Of a stretch of 8,488 nucleotides of DNA, positions 1 through 6,917 are shown piece by piece (positions within the stretch are counted from its first letter, which is position 1; each line of letters opens with the position of its first letter). The translations under genes and the position numbers were made by a program. Under the pieces are notes generated by a model that did no database searches, was not told the origin of the DNA, and worked only from the letters and a program-made list of their open reading frames with translations. This stretch comes from Patescibacteria group bacterium (GTDB lineage: Bacteria > Patescibacteriota > JACMRA01). Where the stretch lies: assembly GCA_029935375.1 (NCBI GenBank), contig JAOZKL010000035.1:1-8488 (forward strand). Reading direction: 5' to 3'.

Positions 1-57
1 AGGGACTTAATATAAAAGTCAGCCTGATATTTTTTTGCCTAAATTTTTACTGGTAAA

Positions 58-84
58 TTGGCAATACAAAACACTGCTTGCCAA
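58..84. repeat. Inverted repeat over the -35 box of the first promoter
   Basis: The arms TTGGCAA (58-64) and TTGCCAA (78-84) are perfect inverted copies separated by 13 bases. The right arm coincides with the -35 hexamer of the promoter at 78-106. This position would suit an operator for a repressor, but a 7-bp palindrome in AT-rich DNA can also arise by chance. No regulator gene lies next to it. Confidence 0.3.
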
Positions 85-106
85 AAGCCAAAAAGTATGC
101 TATAAT
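78..106 (+). promoter_or_regulatory. Strong sigma-70 promoter for the TGA-containing metallopeptidase gene
   Basis: A TTGCCA -35 box (78-83), a 17-base spacer and a perfect TATAAT -10 box (101-106) are preceded by a TGC extended -10 motif (98-100). The predicted transcription start near 113 leaves an untranslated leader of about 55 bases before the ATG at 169. The same -35 hexamer and spacing recur in the promoter of the sigma-factor gene at 6918-6946, so this promoter should be read by the resident housekeeping polymerase. Confidence 0.75.
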
Positions 107-168
107 GAATCTTATATTTAGAATAATTATATTTATTCAAATTTTTTACATCTTAACCAAAAAAAATC

Positions 169-921
169 ATGATAAAGCGAAACTTAGATACAATAAGAAT
201 TATTATTTGAGCCGTATTAATAGCATTGTTTGTTTACCGAATAATACCATCAGACACAACACTTTCTTATAATAAAATGTATGAAAAATATGGAACTGGT
301 ACAAGTATAGTCAGGGATTTTAAGGAGATAATATACTTTAGCCCTTTTGTAACATCTGTTATAACTTGAGATAAACTTAATTTAATACAAGAAGAGATTG
401 AAGAAGAATTCACAAAAATTGACAAACTAGTTGCTAGCTGTGATATAGTTTCGATGATCAAGCAAATAAATATTTTTAAGGACGTAAGACCAGGTGTGTG
501 TTCAAGAGATAATATAATAGATGACGGATTTAGAGAACAAGCCATTGTTAGATTATCATTATCAGATCTTACAGATAAAGAATCAGTGATAAGTAAGAAA
601 TGAAAAATTTTGATTACTCACGAAATCTGACATGTAATCGACCTTTACTGTGGCAAAAACAACTATAGAAATATTGTTGAAGATCATGAAACTGGTTTGA
701 CAAGATACTCTAGAGTAAATTACTACGAGAACTTTGCTGAACACTTTGCATTGTATATACATTATAATGAATATTTTGAGTATTATTCAAAATTATATCC
801 TGAATCTATATATAAAGACACTTACGCATACTTTAACGATTTACTTGGTTGAGAGCATCTAGACGATTCATATGAAATTAGGGAAATACCCAGTTTTATG
901 AACTCAACTACATTGCGATAA
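169..921 (+). CDS. Membrane-anchored M34-like zinc metallopeptidase with five in-frame TGA codons
   Basis: A frame of 251 codons runs from ATG 169 to TAA 919-921. It is interrupted only by TGA at 208, 367, 601, 628 and 850, with no TAA, TAG or frameshift. Residues 7-31 form a hydrophobic N-terminal anchor that spans the first TGA (residue 14). Residues 151-155 read H-E-I-(TGA)-H, followed by V-I-D-L-Y. Residues 178-192 (L-T-R-Y-S-R-V-N-Y-Y-E-N-F-A-E) match without gaps the lethal-factor segment carrying Tyr728 and zinc ligand Glu735, as I remember it. Expected zinc ligands are H151, H155 and E187, with E152 as the general base and Y180 as the catalytic tyrosine. A strong promoter and a terminator flank the frame. 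A later in-frame ATG (277) would drop the membrane anchor. TGA probably encodes Gly or Trp; decay into a pseudogene is less likely. The substrate is unknown; an extracytoplasmic peptidase or effector role is inferred. Confidence 0.72.
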
Positions 922-922
922 C

Positions 923-950
923 CCTTCTAATTACTTAGAAGGAATTTTTT
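923..950 (+). terminator. Intrinsic terminator of the metallopeptidase gene
   Basis: The arms CCTTCTA (923-929) and TAGAAGG (936-942) form a perfect 7-bp stem with a 6-base loop, followed by AA and six T (945-950). It begins one base after the TAA stop at 919-921, which supports 921 as the true end of the TGA-containing frame. Confidence 0.8.
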
Positions 951-1020
951 ATGGGCATATTATAACTTCAAAATATGTGAAAAGTATTTAAAAAAACAAA
1001 AAAATCTAATCTAGATAAGA

Positions 1021-1061
1021 ACAAGGGTTGTCAATGAGCAGCCATATTATCAATCCCTTGT
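1021..1061. repeat. Inverted repeat upstream of murJ
   Basis: ACAAGGGTTG (1021-1030) pairs with CAATCCCTTGT (1051-1061) apart from one bulged base, with a 20-base interval. The right arm overlaps the proposed murJ -35 box (1058-1063). No T-tract follows on either strand, so it is not an intrinsic terminator. An operator or a chance repeat are both possible. The rest of the gap between 951 and 1106 shows nothing coding. Confidence 0.35.
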
Positions 1062-1086
1062 CAAAACAAAGAAAATCATATATGGT
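1058..1086 (+). promoter_or_regulatory. Probable murJ promoter
   Basis: TTGTCA (1058-1063), a 17-base spacer and TATGGT (1081-1086, 4 of 6 matches to TATAAT) place a transcription start near 1093, just 14 bases before the murJ ATG. The leader is therefore very short and has no recognisable Shine-Dalgarno sequence. Confidence 0.45.
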
Positions 1087-1106
1087 ATATCTATAACAGA
1101 ACAACG

Positions 1107-2594
1107 ATGAAATTACCAATTAAAGATCACAAACCAAGAAAACTAGCCTTGGTTGATGATGGCTCCAAGAAGCCAGGGTCTAAAATATTTGGTAAATTCC
1201 TTGAATTGTTGAAAAATGACAACATCAAATCAGTTATAATTGTAACGGGGTTTCTACTGATCAGGAAAATAATGGGTTTTCTTCGTGGTGTTTTAATATA
1301 TCAAAAAGATGAAATAACCTCTGATATTATAATCGCAGCTAGTAAAATACCAGAAATTATTACAATAGTTCTTGTTATGGGTACGATACTTAGCTCTCTT
1401 TTGCCCGTTGCTTCTCGTATCAAAGAAAAATATGATGACAAACAAATGGTATCATATCTTAACATGATGCTAATTCCTTTGATTTTGGTTGTGCTTGGCA
1501 TCTCAGCTATATTCTTTACTTTTACAGAGCCTATATTAAAGACTTTTACTAGCCAGAGTTTTTGGTCAGAACTGGAGTCTCGAGGTTTAATTTTTGATTT
1601 TGTTTGGACTGCCAAAATCTTACTTCTTGGTCCTGTATTTTTTGCTTTACAAGCTTTGTTTGGAGTGTTTTTATCTATCAAAAAAAGATTTTTTGTATAT
1701 TCTCTCGCTGGTATCGTAGCCAATGTTGGTACAATTGGTGGTATTTTATTATCCGGGGAACAGGGGTATTTTACAATGGCGTGGGGTATGACAATTGGAG
1801 CTGGAGGTGCTGCGTTATTATACTGGATTGCATCCCTCTATTTTGGATTTTCTCATAAAAGTTTGATAAATATTAGGGGGTTGTATAAAAAATTTAAGCC
1901 GGACTTTTGGTCTACATGGAAAAGATTTATTCCTAGAATGTTTTTGATCAGTGGTATGATAGCATCTGGGGTTTTGATCAATATGGTAGCAGATGGAATG
2001 AGTGGGCAGATAACAGCTTTTGAAATTGCTATTTCTATCCAATCTATATTCTTTGTACTAATAACTTCTGTTGGTACGGTTTTGTTTCCTAATCTTTCTG
2101 AACTGTGGAACAAACATAAAGATAAAAATGTTGGAGTTTTCTGGGGTAGGTTTAGAGTATATGTAACTAATGTTGCCCTTATTACAATATTAGGCGCTGT
2201 TGTTACCTTCTTTGCTGCTGATGTTGTAATGTGGTTGTTTGAGCGACTTGGGCAGGGTCAAGATAGTCGTAAGTATATAGTATATTTATCAAGGCTATTG
2301 ACAATGTCTCTGTTGTTCCAGGCCCTTTCTGAGATTATTAGTAAATATTTTTATATTCGTGAGAGAATTTGGCAGCCTGTAATGATTTCACTAACTAGCC
2401 TAGTATTGCAAGTTGTGACTACATTCTTACTTGCCAACTCTGGGTATGATGCAGGTTTTGCAGTTGGTGTCGGGTTGTTTGTAAATGTTTTTGTAAATGT
2501 TTTGATATCTTTCATCTTTATAAAAGCAGATTATAACAAGCCTAAAATTGTCAATAAAATGATTCTTTGGGATAAAAATCCTACACAGACATAA
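1107..2594 (+). CDS. murJ: Lipid II flippase MurJ (MviN family)
   Basis: This 495-residue polytopic membrane protein of the MATE/MOP superfamily would flip lipid-linked peptidoglycan precursor to the outer face of the membrane. Residues 1-40 are a basic cytoplasmic extension. Repeated hydrophobic segments follow to about residue 473, consistent with the 13-14 helices usual for the family. Recognisable MurJ features include the first-helix block with R53 and R60 and the following S-K-I-P-E (79-83, the usual R-I-P-N region), then G-T-I-L-S-S-L-L-P-V (92-101). Late in the protein, F-Y-I-R-E-R-x-W-Q-P-V (415-425) matches the family's F-Y-A-x-x-D-T-x-T-P-V stretch. Its tryptophans are all TGG and no TGA occurs in frame. 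The ATG at 1107 gives the expected N-terminus. The 3' end overlaps the convergent Nudix gene by 14 bases, with no terminator between them. Confidence 0.93.
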   Translation: MKLPIKDHKPRKLALVDDGSKKPGSKIFGKFLELLKNDNIKSVIIVTGFLLIRKIMGFLRGVLIYQKDEITSDIIIAASKIPEIITIVLVMGTILSSLLPVASRIKEKYDDKQMVSYLNMMLIPLILVVLGISAIFFTFTEPILKTFTSQSFWSELESRGLIFDFVWTAKILLLGPVFFALQALFGVFLSIKKRFFVYSLAGIVANVGTIGGILLSGEQGYFTMAWGMTIGAGGAALLYWIASLYFGFSHKSLINIRGLYKKFKPDFWSTWKRFIPRMFLISGMIASGVLINMVADGMSGQITAFEIAISIQSIFFVLITSVGTVLFPNLSELWNKHKDKNVGVFWGRFRVYVTNVALITILGAVVTFFAADVVMWLFERLGQGQDSRKYIVYLSRLLTMSLLFQALSEIISKYFYIRERIWQPVMISLTSLVLQVVTTFLLANSGYDAGFAVGVGLFVNVFVNVLISFIFIKADYNKPKIVNKMILWDKNPTQT

Positions 2595-3120
2595 CCTTCT
2601 GTAGCATTTCAACAAAAAATTTTACTGTATGAAATGCGATCTCTGAGTAATCTATATCTTCAATTTTTACAAATTTGTAGTCAACTACATCATCATCAAC
2701 TTTTATATCTTCTAATGTTTCTACTTTACAAACAAAGCAAGAGTCTAGCACAAAATATGTTAAGTCGCTATAAACATATTCATTTGGAGACGATCCAAGG
2801 TATCTTAGCTCTGTTATATCTAAGTTTAGCTCCTCTTTGATTTCTCGTACTGTAGCGCTTTCTGCCGTTTCGCCGATGTCTACGAAGCCACCTGGCAAAT
2901 CCCACTTTCCTTTTTCTGGTTCTCGTCCCCTCTTGGCTAGCATCACTTCACCATTATTATTCATTATTATAGCAACCACTGTTGAAGATTGGTTTATATA
3001 TAGTGGAAGGTCGCATTTTTTACAATGAAACTGTTTTTCACTAATCATTTCAAATCCTTTTTGTCCACATTTTGGACAGTATTGAAACACGTGTTTTGGA
3101 TGATATTTTTGCCAATTCAT
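2581..3120 (-). CDS. Nudix hydrolase with N-terminal zinc ribbon
   Basis: This 179-residue protein would hydrolyse a nucleoside diphosphate linked to another group; the exact substrate cannot be read from sequence. C15-P-K-C18 and C33-K-K-C36 form a zinc ribbon as in NudC-type pyrophosphatases. The Nudix box spans residues 78-100 (G78, E84, R92-E93, E96-E97), with Asn99 in place of the usual glycine near its end. The NudC signature SQPWPFPxS after the box is missing, so I do not call it NADH pyrophosphatase. ATG at 3120 is preferred because the zinc ribbon follows directly; a TTG at 3150 would add ten residues. It stops with TAG. It lies 41 bases downstream of the lectin-like gene on the same strand with no terminator between, so cotranscription is possible. 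A TTGACA (near 3155) could also start its own transcript, but I see no good -10 at normal spacing. Confidence 0.9.
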   Translation of the reverse strand: MNWQKYHPKHVFQYCPKCGQKGFEMISEKQFHCKKCDLPLYINQSSTVVAIIMNNNGEVMLAKRGREPEKGKWDLPGGFVDIGETAESATVREIKEELNLDITELRYLGSSPNEYVYSDLTYFVLDSCFVCKVETLEDIKVDDDVVDYKFVKIEDIDYSEIAFHTVKFFVEMLQKVMSV

Positions 3121-3161
3121 AATGAAGATAAGTTGCCTGATTTTTTGCAAGTTGTCAAATC

Positions 3162-4559
3162 TTAAAAAGAACGCATTGCTAGAACATTTGCTAACGTTCC
3201 TCTAGAATTGCTTTGATTGGATGGTTGCCATGTTCCACCTAACAAATTATATGTTCTACCTGCCCCATAACTAGAAGAAATAGTTGATGTATAAAAATTG
3301 CCTGCTGATACTGTATACCCTGATGTGCTTGGATCCATTACAAACGCACTTACTGGGTGAAGTTCGGATATTGTTGGTAAGAACCAGTCGCTGTATCCAT
3401 TTATTGTTCTTTCTGCGCATCCATGCCATGCCGCAGGAAAATCAGTGTTTTGTGTTGTCGCATCCATCATGTTTTGTGTGTTTGTTGCACCGTCTGGGGT
3501 GGACTCATTGCTAGAAGCTATTCCATAACTGGCTGCTGTTTGGTTGATTGATCCTCCTGCGAAAGCCAATTGTCCATATTCATCTGGAGACATTATTAGC
3601 CCTGTTGTTCCATTTGTTTCTACCACTATACCTCCACCTATATGCCAACCAACTTGAATTTGTCCTGGGTAAGTTGCTGGGCTTGCAGTGTAATCATCTG
3701 GGCCTACAGGCCCAAATCCAGAGTTTATATTTTCAGTATTTGTAGGGTCAGATTCTGTAATGTCGTTGTAAGCTGTTACTCTATACCAATAGTCTGTTGA
3801 TGGACTTGCAGTTATATCTTTAAAAGTAACTATATCTGCACCAACAGTATCTAGTTCAGTAAAGTTTGTACCATCTGTAGACCGATATATTCTAAATCCT
3901 GTTTCATTATCAGAATTATCAGCCCAAGACAGGTCTATATCCTCTGCATTATTTACAGTAACATTTAGTGTGGCTGGTGTGTCAATATGAGGTTCTGTCC
4001 AGTCTGAAGCAGCTCCATTCATAGTCCATTTTGTATCATTGATACAATAAAATTTTGCAACCGATGCCTTTTTGGTGTTTACTATGTTTGATGTGCCGTT
4101 AGTAATATCAGTAGTATATAATAAATCATCATTTACAGATTGTACTAATAATGTTTGATCTTCTGCATTGATAACAGTTAATTTCATCCCAGCTACTGCA
4201 TCAGGTAGGGTAAATTTAACCAGGCTTATCGCACCGTTATTACTAAATCCATTCAACCCTGTTTCTGCTTCTGTAGTTGTAATAGTATAATCTGCGGTTT
4301 TTGCTGCTATGCTAAATTTCTGCTCTATATTGCCTGTCAAAGTCGTTTGCCAAGCCGAACCATCCCATCTGATTAACTCCTGTGATTCTGTGTCAACATA
4401 AACTCTACCTTCATTATCTGCAGTTAGACCTGCTGGACGACTAGCTGTATCTCCATTATGTATACCTCCTAGACTAGCTGGACTAATTTGACCCAACCAC
4501 TGATTTAATGGTGTTGCCCAGTCTTGCTCTCCCTCTATCGGTAATTGACTTGTTGGCAT
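3162..4559 (-). CDS. Phage-tail-like surface protein with fibronectin III and DUF1566 (C-type-lectin-like) domains
   Basis: This 465-residue protein has no signal peptide or membrane helix. Residues 1-80 look like the start of phage tail-fibre proteins: an L-P-x-x-G-x-x-D-W-A-x-x-L-N-x-W-L opening, then a G-R-V-Y-V-D-T...L-I-R-W-D-G-S-A-W motif. Residues 80-187 form a beta-rich region ending in another K-W-T-x-N-G-A-A-S-D-W motif. Residues 193-280 are a fibronectin type III domain (L-S-W-A-D-N-S, G-F-R-I-Y-R-S, Y-W-Y-R-V-T-A-Y). Residues 300-465 resemble DUF1566/Lcl_C, with G-W-H-I-G-G-G-I-V, N-G-Y-S-D-W-F-L-P-T and the C-terminal A-M-R-S-F. The fold is related to C-type lectins and is used for binding. 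Ligand binding on a virion, an injection device or the cell surface is inferred. No other phage gene lies in the window. Base composition looks less AT-rich than its neighbours, which may indicate transfer. Confidence 0.8.
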   Translation of the reverse strand: MPTSQLPIEGEQDWATPLNQWLGQISPASLGGIHNGDTASRPAGLTADNEGRVYVDTESQELIRWDGSAWQTTLTGNIEQKFSIAAKTADYTITTTEAETGLNGFSNNGAISLVKFTLPDAVAGMKLTVINAEDQTLLVQSVNDDLLYTTDITNGTSNIVNTKKASVAKFYCINDTKWTMNGAASDWTEPHIDTPATLNVTVNNAEDIDLSWADNSDNETGFRIYRSTDGTNFTELDTVGADIVTFKDITASPSTDYWYRVTAYNDITESDPTNTENINSGFGPVGPDDYTASPATYPGQIQVGWHIGGGIVVETNGTTGLIMSPDEYGQLAFAGGSINQTAASYGIASSNESTPDGATNTQNMMDATTQNTDFPAAWHGCAERTINGYSDWFLPTISELHPVSAFVMDPSTSGYTVSAGNFYTSTISSSYGAGRTYNLLGGTWQPSNQSNSRGTLANVLAMRSF

Positions 4560-4619
4560 AATGCTTTTAGTTGTTTTTTAACTTATTTTGATTATTAACA
4601 AAAAATTTAATCTATACAA

Positions 4620-4648
4620 AAATTAAAATATTTTATAGAACTTGTCAA
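4620..4648 (-). promoter_or_regulatory. Possible promoter of the lectin-like protein gene
   Basis: On the minus strand, a perfect TTGACA (4643-4648) is followed after 17 bases by TAATTT (4620-4625), which matches TATAAT at only 3 of 6 positions. It lies between the sigma-TsaE stop and the start at 4559, leaving a leader of about 55 bases. The -35 is convincing and the -10 is weak. Confidence 0.4.
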
Positions 4649-4671
4649 ATAATTACACTTTTTTTGATCGT

Positions 4672-6870
4672 TTACGAATTCTTTTTGATTCTGTAATAGT
4701 GGTCTTTTTTCTTACCAATCTTAGCCTCTATTATTAGATAATTACGACCAAGGAATTGCATAAATGAATTATTCTTGAATAGCTTATCTGGCCATTCTAC
4801 AAAAACTACATTATCCAAGTTGGTTAATTCTTCTTCTAGCCATCCCAAATCTTTGTTTTCTATTGTCTTCAGTCTGTGTAAGTCTATATGAGTAATTGCT
4901 TTTAGTTCTGCAGTTTTGTGTGCTTCGCAGTGTTCTTCAAACTGATAATTATTCATCAAGTTGTATGTTGGGCTGGTTACTTCATCCACCACCTCTAGTT
5001 TTTTACAAATATCTTTTACAAGAGTGGTTTTGCCCGTTCCCATCTTGCCTCGTAAGAATATTAGAGTATAATTTTTTGATAAAATCTGTGGAATTATATA
5101 TTCTATTGTTTGGTCTAGGTAAATCTTCTTTCCATAAGGAATATCTGTTGCAATAGGGTCTTTTTCTTTTTTTCTGTTGAATAATTGTGGCTTGATACCC
5201 TCTAAAAAGTCGATAAGTTTGTGGCTATCTGCATTCTGCCTTATTTTGTTTAATGATACCTCTTCAATCTGACGAACCCTTTCTCTTGTTACCCCAAAAA
5301 CTTCACCAATTTCTTCTAAGGTGTGTGTTACATTGGTACCGTCCAAGCCAAATCTAAGTAATATAACTTTTCTTTCTCGTGGCTCTAAAGACTCTTTGAT
5401 AATATCTAGAATATATGAACGAAGAATATTATTAGAAGCAACTTCCATTGGTCTCATTGCTTGCTCATCTTCTATCATTTCTATCATTTTTGTGCTACTG
5501 TCATCTCCTGGGCTGATATTTGTATCTATAGAGACAGCATCTTGAGAGATTCTTTTGAAATAGTATATTGTATCAATATCAATATCTAGCTCCTCTGACA
5601 ACTCTTCATTAGTTGGTTCTCTGCCTAATTTTTCTATTACTTTTCTCCTTTCTTTCTTGAACCTATTTAATTTTTCCTCTACATGCACTGGCAGTCTTAC
5701 ACTTCTGCTTTGATCTGCAAGAGCACGACGGATACTTTGATCTATCCAATAACTGGCATATGTTGAAAACTTATAACCTTTTCTCCAGTCAAATTTTTCT
5801 ACAGCACGGAAAAGCCCGATATTACCTTCCTGGATTAGATCCAAAAATGATAAGTTCCTACCCATATACTTTTTGGCGTTGTGCACGACCAATTTTAGAT
5901 TAGCATATGTTAGTTCTCGTTTTGCAGCTTGATCTCCTTTTTCAATTCTTTTGGCAAGGTCAACCTCCTCAGATTTTATAAGCACAGGGTACCTAGATAC
6001 ATCACGGATATAATTTTGTATTGTATCATCTCTCAAGGCTGATCCTTTTATATCTCCAGCCAAATTTTTGAGTTCTTTTTGCAGTTTTGCTTCTTTTTCT
6101 TTTGATGCTTCGCTATCATCTAGTACTTGCCATAGATCATCCAATGTGTTTTCTAGCTTTACAGCTGCTCCAGAATCTTCGCAAAGGTCCAAGATATCTT
6201 CTAACAAATTAATGTTTTTTTCTGGTTTTGGTAAAAATTGTAATACTTCATCTTCTGTTACAAACCCACGAATACTACCTTGTTGGATTACAGCAACCAC
6301 TTTTTCTTTGAATTTATCGGTTTGTTGTGTAAATTCTTCATAACAAGACAGGTCATTGTCAATAAACTTTTTCAAGGTTTTTTGTTGTGTTTTACTAACC
6401 CTCCTTTTTGTAACTTTCTTCATCTTTACCTTTACACCAGTATCTAGAGTTCTGTATCGTTTCGCTCCTTTTTGCTCTATACTTTTGTCGTTTGCCGCTT
6501 CTTTTCTTTTTAACTCCGCTGTAGATACAAGGTTAAGCCCAAGGATACCTTTTCTGGTTACAAGTTGGTTTTTCTCTGACTTTTTACGTCTTCCGTAGTT
6601 TCTTTTTGGCTCATTTGGATCTGCTGGTTTTGTCTTTTTTTTAAAAACCTTTGTTATTTTTGGAAAATGAGTTCCACGTTTTCTTGCGGATCCTATTGTT
6701 AGTCTTTTACGATCTGCTGCTGTATTTTTTATTGACTCTCCGTCATCTTTCCTCTTTTTCATCATTGAAGCAATGGATCCTTCTGCTGGAGATTTTTTCT
6801 TTGCAACTCTTCCTCGTCGCTTCTTCACAGGTTTTATAGTAGTATCACTTGCTTTTGAATTTTCTGACAT
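4672..6870 (-). CDS. Fusion of RpoD-like primary sigma factor with TsaE (tRNA t6A synthesis ATPase)
   Basis: This is one open 732-codon frame. Residues 1-160 are a Lys/Arg-rich, probably disordered extension. Residues 163-250 resemble sigma region 1.1 (R-G-F-V-T-E-D-E). Residues 278-545 carry regions 1.2 to 4: L-S-F-L-D-L-I-Q-E-G-N (340-350), Y-K-F-S-T-Y-A-S-Y-W-I (366-376) and L-E-E-I-G-E-V-F-G-V-T-R-E-R-V-R-Q-I-E (518-536). These are group 1 hallmarks for promoter -10 and -35 recognition. After a linker of about 30 residues comes a full TsaE: Walker A G608-x-x-G-T-G-K-T-T616, T-S-P-T-Y-N-L (632-638), H-I-D-L-H-R-L (661-667), D-L-G-W (674-677) and V-V-F-V-E-W-P (688-694). TsaE normally works with TsaB and TsaD to make t6A37 on ANN-decoding tRNAs. 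No ATG lies between residue 475 and Walker A, so separate ATG initiation of TsaE is unlikely. The gene symbols would be rpoD and tsaE. Whether the protein is cleaved afterwards is unknown. Confidence 0.93.
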   Translation of the reverse strand: MSENSKASDTTIKPVKKRRGRVAKKKSPAEGSIASMMKKRKDDGESIKNTAADRKRLTIGSARKRGTHFPKITKVFKKKTKPADPNEPKRNYGRRKKSEKNQLVTRKGILGLNLVSTAELKRKEAANDKSIEQKGAKRYRTLDTGVKVKMKKVTKRRVSKTQQKTLKKFIDNDLSCYEEFTQQTDKFKEKVVAVIQQGSIRGFVTEDEVLQFLPKPEKNINLLEDILDLCEDSGAAVKLENTLDDLWQVLDDSEASKEKEAKLQKELKNLAGDIKGSALRDDTIQNYIRDVSRYPVLIKSEEVDLAKRIEKGDQAAKRELTYANLKLVVHNAKKYMGRNLSFLDLIQEGNIGLFRAVEKFDWRKGYKFSTYASYWIDQSIRRALADQSRSVRLPVHVEEKLNRFKKERRKVIEKLGREPTNEELSEELDIDIDTIYYFKRISQDAVSIDTNISPGDDSSTKMIEMIEDEQAMRPMEVASNNILRSYILDIIKESLEPRERKVILLRFGLDGTNVTHTLEEIGEVFGVTRERVRQIEEVSLNKIRQNADSHKLIDFLEGIKPQLFNRKKEKDPIATDIPYGKKIYLDQTIEYIIPQILSKNYTLIFLRGKMGTGKTTLVKDICKKLEVVDEVTSPTYNLMNNYQFEEHCEAHKTAELKAITHIDLHRLKTIENKDLGWLEEELTNLDNVVFVEWPDKLFKNNSFMQFLGRNYLIIEAKIGKKKDHYYRIKKNS

Positions 6871-6917
6871 AAAAATATTTGGTTTAGATAAAACGGGCTT
6901 TTAATTGATCGTTGCAG

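Noticed and set aside
1..36. Possible terminator at the left edge (GACTT 4-8, AAGTC 16-20, T-run 30-36)
   Set aside because: The stem is only 5 bp and AT-rich, and the T-run begins nine bases after it.
78..272. Standard-code reading frame of 64 codons on the plus strand
   Set aside because: It starts with TTG inside the promoter, has no similarity to known families, and overlaps the better supported frame from 169.
267..545. Minus-strand reading frame of 92 codons
   Set aside because: It is antisense to the metallopeptidase frame, has no domain features, and lies between that gene's promoter and terminator.
169..921. Selenocysteine as the meaning of TGA
   Set aside because: Five TGA at sites including a membrane helix do not resemble selenoproteins, and no bacterial SECIS-like hairpin is evident just after them.
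1301..1723. 140-codon minus-strand frame inside murJ
   Set aside because: Shadow of the well-supported MurJ frame; no recognisable domains.
2581..3150. TTG start at 3150 for the Nudix gene
   Set aside because: It adds ten unsupported residues; ATG at 3120 sits directly before the zinc ribbon.
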